Assembly (NCBI RefSeq): GCF_017939745.1
Contig: NZ_JAGKQQ010000001.1
Span: 1,612,001-1,676,000, forward strand
Direction: 5' to 3'
Length of the DNA: 64,000 nucleotides
Source: Gemmata palustris
GTDB taxonomy: Bacteria; Planctomycetota; Planctomycetia; Gemmatales; Gemmataceae
Each line of letters opens with the position of its first letter. Position 1 is the first letter of the stretch. Both the position numbers and the translations under genes were made by a program. A model generated the notes under the pieces. The model made no database searches. It was not told the DNA's origin and saw nothing but the letters and a program-made list of their open reading frames with translations. Shown in pieces: positions 31,225 through 38,421 of this stretch.

Positions 31225-32088
31225 ATGCCGACCACGGAACCTACCGTCACTACTCCAGCCGATCCGCTCCGGTCGTTCGAGTGTACCCCGAGGTACGTCT
31301 ACGACCTCAACTCCGGGGGCAACCCCTGGCTCGGGATCGTGGTACATCAGCCAACCGATGAGGGCAAGCGTGCCGCCGCCCGTCTCAAGCAGGACGGTTT
31401 AGGGGCGTGCCGAGAGGTGCTGACGCGGACCCGTGAAGAGTTCTTCGCCACGGGGCCGGGCCGGGAACTCCGGGACAAGGAAGAGAAGCTCCGCGAGGCC
31501 GAGCGATCGGTGGCGGACGCGAACCGGGCGGTCGAACAGCTCCGCGAGCAGTGGAAGATCTCGGTCGCCGCCGACGCGATGAAGGACGTGACCGCGTTGG
31601 AGGGGAAGATCGACCAGCACGAGAAGACGCTGGCCCGGCTGAGGGTTAGGGTTCCGGTCCTGCGTGAGGAAGTGGCGAAGGCCCAGCGGGACGCCGCCAA
31701 CCAGTTGTTTGCCCTGATCCGCGAGGCCAACGCCGGGTACAAGCGGTCCGCCGATCAGCGTGTCGAGGAGGCCCGAGTTGCTCTCACGGCCGCGGTGAAC
31801 ACCGCGTGGGCGGAATGGGTTCAGGCCAACGCCGAGGCGGGCGGGGTAGTGGCGGACCCGGGCGAGTTGATGCGGATGGCGTCGGCCGCGAGCGAGGTGC
31901 CGCCGGCCAAAGACGTTGACCGTTCGACGATGCCCGACCTCCTGCCCCTGCCGCCACCCGCCCCGCCCCGACAGACGACCCTCTTTCCGTGGTTGAAGAA
32001 GCCGGACGACGCCGGTGAGCGGGCACACGATGTACCAAATCCGGGTGTCCTCGACACGGACGAGAAGCTGGTGAAGCACGAGCTGTGA
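31225..32088 (+). CDS. Coiled-coil protein of the element
   Basis: A 287-aa protein from the ATG at 31225. Residues 55-210 are a long charged coiled coil (RDKEEKLREAERSVADANRA, LEGKIDQHEKTLARLRVRVP), followed by a Pro-rich linker (PDLLPLPPPAPP) and an acidic tail. The N-terminus has SFECTPRYVYDLNSGGNP. This fits a phage scaffold, tail fibre connector or host-interaction protein; no family recognised. A palindrome copy precedes it. Confidence 0.5.
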   Translation: MPTTEPTVTTPADPLRSFECTPRYVYDLNSGGNPWLGIVVHQPTDEGKRAAARLKQDGLGACREVLTRTREEFFATGPGRELRDKEEKLREAERSVADANRAVEQLREQWKISVAADAMKDVTALEGKIDQHEKTLARLRVRVPVLREEVAKAQRDAANQLFALIREANAGYKRSADQRVEEARVALTAAVNTAWAEWVQANAEAGGVVADPGELMRMASAASEVPPAKDVDRSTMPDLLPLPPPAPPRQTTLFPWLKKPDDAGERAHDVPNPGVLDTDEKLVKHEL

Positions 32089-32134
32089 ACGGTGGCGAAG
32101 TGTCCCCTCAACCCGAACCTCGAAGGTGAAACCG

Positions 32135-32602
32135 GTGGATAAGTACAAGGTGACCGCGGCAGTCGGCTGGTACAAGAACCTGACCGCGATCGCGATCACG
32201 CCGCCCCCGTTCATCGCGGAGAAGTTGGACCGTCAGTACCGCCAGGGCGAGGAGGGGCCGGCGTGGTTCGGGTACCGGCTCTTCAGGGCCGGCTCCGCGG
32301 AACCGGAAGTCAACCTGACGAACCTCTCGTCCACGCACCCGCCGGAACTGTTCGATGAGACCGGTTGGCTCTTGGCCGAGTGCCAGAAGCCGGACGTAGC
32401 TCGTATCGAGGTACTGTTCTGGAACCCGGCCGCGGCGAAGGGGCTCGGGCTCGAGAAGCGGCTCCCCGCCCGGTCCCATGTCGGTGAACCGCTGGCCGTT
32501 CTGTCGGCGTTCACGAACGCGGTGGCGGACTCGCTGCACCCGCCCGGCCCGGATGCAACCTCGTGCGAGTGGGCCGTGCTGGAAGTGACACCGGCGAAGT
32601 GA
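32135..32602 (+). CDS. Hypothetical 155-aa protein
   Basis: The GTG at 32135 has AAGG eight bases upstream; an earlier GTG at 32126 overlaps that site. Mixed alpha/beta (AAVGWYKNLTAIAITPPPFI, PELFDETGWLLAECQKPDVA, ARIEVLFWNPAAAKGLG). Unknown. Last plus-strand gene before the bidirectional terminator. Confidence 0.5.
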   Translation: MDKYKVTAAVGWYKNLTAIAITPPPFIAEKLDRQYRQGEEGPAWFGYRLFRAGSAEPEVNLTNLSSTHPPELFDETGWLLAECQKPDVARIEVLFWNPAAAKGLGLEKRLPARSHVGEPLAVLSAFTNAVADSLHPPGPDATSCEWAVLEVTPAK

Positions 32603-32626
32603 TCCACCGCTGTCGGTCGGTGTGGG

Positions 32627-32656
32627 CGGGGCGGTCGCTGATCAGCGACCGCCCCG
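32627..32656. terminator. Bidirectional terminator between convergent genes
   Basis: A perfect 30-bp palindrome (15-bp arm CGGGGCGGTCGCTGA) between the last plus-strand gene and the integrase stop. Downstream T content is modest on both sides (TTCTGTTT on plus). Confidence 0.7.
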
Positions 32657-32662
32657 TTCTGT

Positions 32663-33994
32663 TTACCCGATCCGCTCGACGGCCTCGAGGATCTTCACGA
32701 GATCACGCTCGGCGTAGATCTCGGTCGTGAACCCGTGCTTGTGACCGAGGGCGAGCCGGGCCATCTCCACACCGAATTCCTTCCTCATCGCCGTGGCCGC
32801 GTTGTGCCGTAAGCGGTGCGGGGACCACGACGGCAGAAACACCACCTCATTGAACGCCGACACGTCCGCGGCCGGGCTCTCGCTCTTGGCTCTCTCGACG
32901 GCCGCCATCCGACCCTTCTGATCCGCCTTACGCCGGGCGTACTCGATCGCCATCCGGTAGCTGTCCGCCGTGTAGCAGTCGCCCTTCGGCCGCTTCGGGT
33001 TCGCCTTCCGCTTCTTGGCGTTGGCCCTCATGTGCGACGGCCACCGGTGCGTCTTCCGGGTCTCCGTGCGTTCCGAGTTGCGGTCGCCTTCCGCTTCCTT
33101 CGGGCTGAATAGGTACGTGTCGGGATCGTCCCGGAGCCACGGCAGTAGAACCGCCTGGGCCTTCGGGCCGATGTAGATCTCGCGAGTCCGCCCCTTGTGT
33201 TCCGTCTTGTGGTGTTCCGGTTTGTACACCCACACCCGCCCCGTCCGGTCGATGTCCCGGCCGCGGATGAGCACGGCCTCGCCCGGGCGTGCCCCGGTGT
33301 GGATCTGGAACCGCACCAGGGCGGCGACCTGACGCGACAGGAACGGGACCGTGGCTTCGATCCACTCGTCGGGGACCGGCTTTACCGGTCCCGTCTCGCG
33401 GACGCCGCCCTCACCCTTCCGAATGGCGGGCACCGCGGACAAGGCGTGAATCACGGACGCCGGGCACAGCTCTTCCGCGACGGCCCAGCGGAACGCCCGC
33501 TTCAGTCGGTTCGCTTGTTTGTTGCAGTACGATCGGGACCAACCCTTCTCGATCATCTTGGCCCGGACCTGCTTCAGTGCCTTCGGCCCGAATCCGGTGG
33601 CCGGCAACGGACCGAACAGGTTTGAGAGAACCCGGCAGGCGTCTTTGATGCCCTTCACCTCGGCGCTGGGCTTGCCCTTCCGACGGGTGGCGTAGTGCCC
33701 CTCTGCGTACCGCACGAACTCCAAGATGATCTTGTTGACGGTGACGGGTGGCGGGGCCGCGGTGACCGCGTCGGGCAAACGACGCCCGTTCGCGAGCCAC
33801 CTCGCGATGACGGCGTCGTACTCGGCTCGGACGGCCGGCGGGGATTTTTTCTGGTCGCGGGACCAGAATCCGAGGTAGTGCTCTTTGCCGTTGAGGGTGA
33901 CGTAGCCCTGTTCGCTGCCTTTGTGATGGCAGAGCTTCGGAGTGTGGTTCATAGGTGCGATGGGACGGTGTGAAACCGTAGGGTACGGTTTCAT
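32663..33994 (-). CDS. Tyrosine recombinase (integrase) of the tRNA-Arg element
   Basis: A 443-aa integrase. Arm domain at residues 15-65 (CHHKGSEQGYVTLNGKEHYL), core-binding domain about 85-200, catalytic domain with Arg in GARPGEAVL near 234, a Lys-rich strand, HRLRHNAAT near 393 (HxxR), ALGHKHG near 416 and Tyr in EIYAE near 426. GAGGAAAGG stands just before the first ATG; a second ATG at 33952 lacks one. It starts 65 bases inside attR and reads into the element, the classical arrangement for tRNA-targeting integrases. It should mediate recombination between the 53-bp repeats. Confidence 0.9.
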   Translation of the reverse strand: MKPYPTVSHRPIAPMNHTPKLCHHKGSEQGYVTLNGKEHYLGFWSRDQKKSPPAVRAEYDAVIARWLANGRRLPDAVTAAPPPVTVNKIILEFVRYAEGHYATRRKGKPSAEVKGIKDACRVLSNLFGPLPATGFGPKALKQVRAKMIEKGWSRSYCNKQANRLKRAFRWAVAEELCPASVIHALSAVPAIRKGEGGVRETGPVKPVPDEWIEATVPFLSRQVAALVRFQIHTGARPGEAVLIRGRDIDRTGRVWVYKPEHHKTEHKGRTREIYIGPKAQAVLLPWLRDDPDTYLFSPKEAEGDRNSERTETRKTHRWPSHMRANAKKRKANPKRPKGDCYTADSYRMAIEYARRKADQKGRMAAVERAKSESPAADVSAFNEVVFLPSWSPHRLRHNAATAMRKEFGVEMARLALGHKHGFTTEIYAERDLVKILEAVERIG

Positions 33995-34058
33995 CCCTTT
34001 CCTCTGGCCGCACCATCGAACGCCGATGGGTAAGCGTAACTGCTTTGCCGAGTGGGAC

Positions 34059-34111
34059 TTGTATCAGTATGCCCGACAGGAGTTGAACCTGTAACCTTCG
34101 GCTCCGGAGGC
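34059..34111. repeat. Right attachment site (attR), 53-bp direct repeat
   Basis: Identical to 16113-16165. It covers the 3' 44 nt of the intact tRNA-Arg gene plus nine bases beyond it, so integration rebuilds the tRNA at this end. Confidence 0.9.
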
Positions 34112-34141
34112 CGACGCTCTATCCAGTTGAGCTACGGGCAC
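34068..34141 (-). tRNA. tRNA-Arg (anticodon CCG)
   Basis: Full cloverleaf by eye: acceptor GTGCCCG / CGGGCAT, D-arm GCTC...GAGC, anticodon stem TCGGC/GCCGA with loop CTCCGGA (anticodon CCG), T-arm ACAGG/CCTGT with TTCAACT, discriminator A. It reads CGG codons. CCA is not encoded. The 3' part is the integration target of the 18-kb element. Confidence 0.9.
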
Positions 34142-34748
34142 GTGTGCGTCAAAAGTCTCTAACTCTCCCAGATTTTCCACTTTTCTAAGTGTGTAGCCAG
34201 CACTTGTGAGATTTTACTCTCTTTCGATCCCGTTTCAACCCTATTGGAGACAGAACGACAGAACGGAGACGAACACCGCCTCGCCGCGAAACCCCTAAAC
34301 GTTAGAGGAAAGGCGAATCCATTTAGGTCGCGATCGGCGTCACACGCACTCATACCGACCAGCAAATTCGGGAGAGTTTGCTGAGTGGCAACGGCGCGCG
34401 CCGTGCGGCTCGCAGCCCCGGCATGGACGGCTTTGCTGCGGTCGCGAAAGCTTCGACTCGTGCGTGGTCACTTCTCTCCCGGAACTGCGAGCCGCACGGC
34501 GCGGTCGCTCGTCAATGTTCGCCGCCGGAACCCGCGGCACATCGCCCGATCCGTGGTTCCGAGTTCCACCCTGTGGGGCACGTGCCGAATGAGAAACGCG
34601 ATCACTCGCGCCTTCGGTGTTAGGTCCGTCGCGGCCGTCATGGGTCTTGGGCAACCGCTGGACCCGGGACTCGGGCTCTCCGTACAGGCTCGGACCCGCC
34701 ACCAGGTGCAGTGCCATCAACTCGGCACAAGAACTCAGAAAAGACGAA
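34142..34748. other. Non-coding stretch beside tRNA-Arg
   Basis: About 600 bases with only short, unsupported frames on both strands. It holds a 19-bp inverted repeat (34397-34415 with 34485-34503, core GCCGTGCGGCTCGCAG) enclosing 69 bases. Confidence 0.5.
34397..34503. repeat. 19-bp inverted repeat enclosing 69 bases
   Basis: CGCGCCGTGCGGCTCGCAG at 34397-34415 and its exact complement at 34485-34503. There is no coding capacity and no obvious target duplication. Confidence 0.65.
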
Positions 34749-34779
34749 GCCCGCGCGCCACATCAGGTGGCGCGCGGGC
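34749..34779 (-). terminator. Terminator of the HNH gene
   Basis: A 13-bp perfect stem (GCCCGCGCGCCAC and complement) with a five-base loop, followed on the minus strand by TTCGTCTTTT. It lies 49 bases after the HNH stop. Confidence 0.75.
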
Positions 34780-34827
34780 CGTGTGGGTCATCCATTTCTC
34801 AGGGCAGTTAGCTATGCCCTACCGGTC

Positions 34828-35463
34828 TCACTTTAGTTCGACGTTCCAGTAGGCGTTGTCGATGAACGACTGCCACGACTGGTACTTCTTCTGCGTGAGC
34901 TTGAGGTTCAGCATCGGGCTGCGCTTTGGCTTCTCCGGCTTGCGGATCAGCGTCATGTTCGCCTGCCGCGGGGTGCGCCCGCCCTTGCGCACGTTGCAGT
35001 CCACGCACGCGCACACGATGTTGTCCCAAGTGGTTCCACCGCCCTGGCTCCGGGGAACAACGTGGTCCAGTGAGAGTTCCGTCGTCGGGAACCGCTTGCC
35101 GCAGTACTGGCACTGGTTGTGGTCGCGGGCGAAGATGTTCCGCCGGTTGAACTTCACCGTCTGCTTCGGCATCTTGTCGTAGCTCATGAGCCGGATGACG
35201 CGCGGCGACAGCAACTCGGAACTCGTGGTGCGGATCCAGTCGTCGTCTTCCTGCCGGAAGTTGGCGGCGCGGAAGGCGCTCAGCTCGGCCCACGACGCGA
35301 AGTCGTAGGTCGAGAACTGACCCTCTTCCATGCTGACAACTTCGGCGAGGTTCTTGCACAACAGGCAGAACGCTCGGCGGACCGAGATCACGTGTACGGC
35401 CATGAACGTCTTGTTCAGCACCAACACGCTCGAGTCCAGGGCCGAGTAGGAGCCGACATTCAT
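34828..35463 (-). CDS. HNH endonuclease family protein
   Basis: A 211-aa protein. The HNH zinc domain is at about residues 108-165: CQYCGKRFPTTELSLDHVVP, then CACVDCNVRKGGRTP. The first 100 residues (VLVLNKTFMAVHVISVRRAF) match the conserved extension of chromosomal HNH proteins found across bacteria. No cognate methylase or toxin partner is adjacent. A housekeeping DNA-processing role is more likely than mobility; the true substrate is unknown. Well-defined terminator downstream. Confidence 0.85.
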   Translation of the reverse strand: MNVGSYSALDSSVLVLNKTFMAVHVISVRRAFCLLCKNLAEVVSMEEGQFSTYDFASWAELSAFRAANFRQEDDDWIRTTSSELLSPRVIRLMSYDKMPKQTVKFNRRNIFARDHNQCQYCGKRFPTTELSLDHVVPRSQGGGTTWDNIVCACVDCNVRKGGRTPRQANMTLIRKPEKPKRSPMLNLKLTQKKYQSWQSFIDNAYWNVELK

Positions 35464-35691
35464 AGCGGAACGGCCTTTCTCAGTAGGACAGCGCGGCCGG
35501 TCGGCGACGTACCGAGCGGTCCACTCGTCAAGAGGAGAGGCGCGAGCGGGCGATCAGGTTCATACCTGACACCATCATAGCCGGTCCAAATTCGGTCCCG
35601 CAAGGGCCGACAAGCCCTCTTCGTGAATGGTTTCACATGAGCTTCACGCGGCGCCGGTGCATCCGATACTCGCGCAAAAGTTGGACCGTGG

Positions 35692-36846
35692 TCACTCGCG
35701 CCGGGTGTCGCGTGCGAGTTTCGCGATCGAACTGGCGAGGTCCGCGGACTCCCCGACCACGCGGACGCGGTAGCGCGACACGCGCACGCGGCCGTCGGGA
35801 GTCGTGAAGTGCGTGCGTGCATCGGTACGGCCGGGGTACACCAACCCGACCCGGCGCGCGCCCGTGATGGTGGCGTAAGCGAGCACCTGGTGCAGGTCGC
35901 TTGCACCAAGAGTCGCGGTCTTCCACTTCGCATCCAGCACGACCCGCGCAGCGCCGTGCTTGCGGAGCACGATGTCCGGTTGAAGTGTTGTGGGACCGAG
36001 TGTGAAGCCGGGTTGCGCTTCGACGCGCCACGACCGGTGCGGTGCGAACTCGCGGTGAAGGGCGTCGGTGAGATAACGCTCGAAGGCGAGGCCGAGATCG
36101 AGCAGGAATGCGCCGCCCGTGTTCCCGAGCGGATCGGCACTCGCGAGGCCGTTCAGGATCAGTTGGCACACGTTGAGCAGTGGGCCGTATTGGGCCGCAC
36201 GCGGTTCTGCACGGGCCGTGGTAAACAGAGCTTCGGTCACGGGGCGGTCGGACACGCCGGCGAGCGGTGCTACTGCAACTTGTACTCGTTGGCGGAGGGC
36301 GAGTGGCAGTTCCGTGCGACAGAGCAGGGCGGTCGCGGTCGCTTTGGGGATCTGGTTCCACGGGGTGTTCAGATCGAAGACCGGTTCGTTGATGTAGAAG
36401 CGATCGGGAAACGCGCGGGCCGCGGCGTCTCTCATCTGGTCGGCTGCTCGGAGTTTCCCGCGCAGGAACGACGAAACACTCTCGACTTCGCTGTACCCCG
36501 CGACCAAACCCGGGCGCGCCACTTCTTCGAGCCGGTCCACGAACTCGGTCGTGAGCACGGCCAGCAGATCGGTTTCGGGGGCGTGGGTGGCTCCTGCCGC
36601 TTCTGGCGACAGGCCGAGAAGGAGACGCAGGTTCGGCCACGGAATCTTGGGCCGGATGACGTACCGCGTTGTGGGACCGGTGAGGAAGCCAACGAACCCG
36701 CGGGGCGTGAGCCGGTACCGTCCGCGCTCGAAGGTGGGTACGAGGTCGATGAGGTGGCGCGCGTGGGCTAGAAGGAAATCGACCTCCACGCGCGGGAGGC
36801 GCCCCGCGCTCGGTCGGCGCTCGGTCAGCGTTACCGTGGGTGTCAC
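35692..36846 (-). CDS. mcrC: McrC-like nuclease subunit
   Basis: A 384-aa protein. The C-terminal PD-(D/E)xK nuclease is plain: QPDIVLRKHG near residue 290 and VVLDAKWK near 303. The N-terminal part (FLLAHARHLIDLVPTFERGR, RGFVGFLTGPTTRYVIRPKI) is the McrC family start. In McrBC systems McrC supplies DNA cleavage once McrB motors are loaded at methylated DNA. The GTG at 36846 overlaps the stop of the membrane-protein gene by four bases (GTGA), so it is translationally coupled to that gene and not directly to mcrB. Confidence 0.8.
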   Translation of the reverse strand: MTPTVTLTERRPSAGRLPRVEVDFLLAHARHLIDLVPTFERGRYRLTPRGFVGFLTGPTTRYVIRPKIPWPNLRLLLGLSPEAAGATHAPETDLLAVLTTEFVDRLEEVARPGLVAGYSEVESVSSFLRGKLRAADQMRDAAARAFPDRFYINEPVFDLNTPWNQIPKATATALLCRTELPLALRQRVQVAVAPLAGVSDRPVTEALFTTARAEPRAAQYGPLLNVCQLILNGLASADPLGNTGGAFLLDLGLAFERYLTDALHREFAPHRSWRVEAQPGFTLGPTTLQPDIVLRKHGAARVVLDAKWKTATLGASDLHQVLAYATITGARRVGLVYPGRTDARTHFTTPDGRVRVSRYRVRVVGESADLASSIAKLARDTRRE

Positions 36847-38396
36847 GGGTCGCGTGGTTCCTCTCCGGGTAGCCCGCGCTGCTCGGGCTTCCACACCCGG
36901 TAGCCGATTCCAGTTCCGGGTTCGCCACCCTGGAAGTCGGTGTGCTGTGTCTCGAATTTGAAGGGCGCGTTGGCCCAGAAACAGTATACCGCGATGCGGT
37001 CCGGGAAGACGCGGTAGGTGATCGGTTTGCCGTCGAACGGGCTCACGGGCACGGACGGTAAGAACGCCGGCGTGAGTTCGGCCAGATCGTTAGGCCACCG
37101 CCCGTTCTTGATCCGGTAGCGCTCGCAGGCGACGCACGTCGCGGCGGAGAGCAGGTCCGCGCGGCTGCGCAACCCGGCTTCGGCGATCTTTTCGCACGCG
37201 GGCGTCAGGAGCCGCGTGACGAGGTAGCGGAACTCGTCCGGTGGGCCTTTCGGGATCTCGACCCTCTTGATGGCGGCGAGTTGTTCGTGGGGCGGCAGTT
37301 TCGACGCCTCAACGAACGCGGTACTGATCTGAAGAAATTTCGCCCGGTCGCCCGGCAAGAGGGCCTTGTACATGCGGAACGCGGCAAAGTGTTGCGGGCC
37401 GGGAGTACTGGTCGAGGCGTACCGGAAGGCGTTTTCGGGCGGAATTGTGCCGTCTTCCAGCCCGAGAAACAGTTTGTCGAGCAGGGCTCTTTCGCCGCGC
37501 ATCCCGATCTGGAACCACGGCACGTCGGCTTCGGCGAGTAACTCCGACTGGAACTCCGCGAGGCCGTCCGTGGGTTCGCTCCACGCGAGCACCTGCATAC
37601 CCGTTTGTGCCCCGACCTTCGCGCACGCGATTCGCACCAACTGTGAGACGAGTATTGGCTCGTCGCCGATCGCCCGCGCCGCGCCTAGGGTCGCGCGGGC
37701 GGACGAGATCCCGCGGTTCGGGTTCTTTTTGCGCGCTGCGGCGAGGTACCCATCGTACTGGAGCAGCGACGCGACCTGGCGCGCTTTATCGAGGTGCGGG
37801 AGCAGGGTCGCGATCGGATCGCTACTGATGGTGAGCGGGAAGGCGCCGGCGCGCTTGTCACGGAGCGCCAGTGCTTTCGTGCGGACGATCAACGTGACCT
37901 GTTCGACGGTCTCCGCGCTGGTGATCGCGTCGGGGGGCGGGAGGTGGTTGTCGATGGTTTGGAGCCACCAGCGGTTCGCGTCCTCGGACTTCTGCCACTC
38001 GCGGAACTCGTGCGGGATCTCCGCTGCGCACGCACTTACGACGGACGCGGCGTTTTCTTCCCCCTTAATTTCGTTCTTCTCGCGCTCCGCGAGGATCGCG
38101 TCGAGGCGCCAGTTGGGGTCGTCCGCGTCGAGGCGGTTCGTGGCCGCGTTCAACTGCCGTTGCCCGATGCGGCCGACCTGCCACCGACTCACGAGCACGA
38201 CGAGCGCAATGACTGCGAGGAAGCCGAACCCCCACCGCGCGAGTTTTCGCGCCAAGCGGACGCGCGATCGCGGGGTCGGGGGGGCGAAGTCGTCGTCCGG
38301 GTCGATCTCGGTCACGAGCGTGTCTCGGGCGGGGGAGAGTGGGACCAGATTGAGACGCCTCTGCGGCTCAACGATTTCGCCCGCACGAAGAATCAC
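36843..38396 (-). CDS. Membrane-anchored protein between mcrB and mcrC
   Basis: A 517-aa protein. A short cytoplasmic N-terminus is followed by one membrane span (residues about 55-75, WGFGFLAVIALVVLVSRW). The long outer part is helical, ending in CVACERYRIKNGRWPNDLAE, FLPSVPVSPFDGKPITYRVF, a segment repeated across planctomycete cell-envelope proteins. Starts 25 bases after the mcrB stop and overlaps mcrC by four bases, so all three form an operon. Such a protein is not a usual McrBC component. It may be a chance insertion into the operon or a functional part. Confidence 0.7.
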   Translation of the reverse strand: MILRAGEIVEPQRRLNLVPLSPARDTLVTEIDPDDDFAPPTPRSRVRLARKLARWGFGFLAVIALVVLVSRWQVGRIGQRQLNAATNRLDADDPNWRLDAILAEREKNEIKGEENAASVVSACAAEIPHEFREWQKSEDANRWWLQTIDNHLPPPDAITSAETVEQVTLIVRTKALALRDKRAGAFPLTISSDPIATLLPHLDKARQVASLLQYDGYLAAARKKNPNRGISSARATLGAARAIGDEPILVSQLVRIACAKVGAQTGMQVLAWSEPTDGLAEFQSELLAEADVPWFQIGMRGERALLDKLFLGLEDGTIPPENAFRYASTSTPGPQHFAAFRMYKALLPGDRAKFLQISTAFVEASKLPPHEQLAAIKRVEIPKGPPDEFRYLVTRLLTPACEKIAEAGLRSRADLLSAATCVACERYRIKNGRWPNDLAELTPAFLPSVPVSPFDGKPITYRVFPDRIAVYCFWANAPFKFETQHTDFQGGEPGTGIGYRVWKPEQRGLPGEEPRDP

Positions 38397-38421
38397 GGCC
38401 GCCCGTCACACGTGACCCCGC

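Larger units (their letters stand above)
16113..34111. mobile_element. About 18-kb integrative element at tRNA-Arg
   Basis: Bounded by the 53-bp repeats, with an integrase gene starting 65 bases inside the right repeat and reading inward. Gene content mixes phage tail genes, a sigma factor, ParB-like and primase-like proteins, HTH regulators and a block of seven small genes. Nine copies of one palindrome family occur only within these limits, which independently supports the boundaries. Confidence 0.85.

Noticed and set aside
33851..33866. CTGGTCGCGGGACCAG in the integrase gene as a tenth palindrome copy
   Set aside because: The outer base pair and the centre differ from all other copies, and it encodes an integrase segment (FWSRDQKK), so it is more likely chance.
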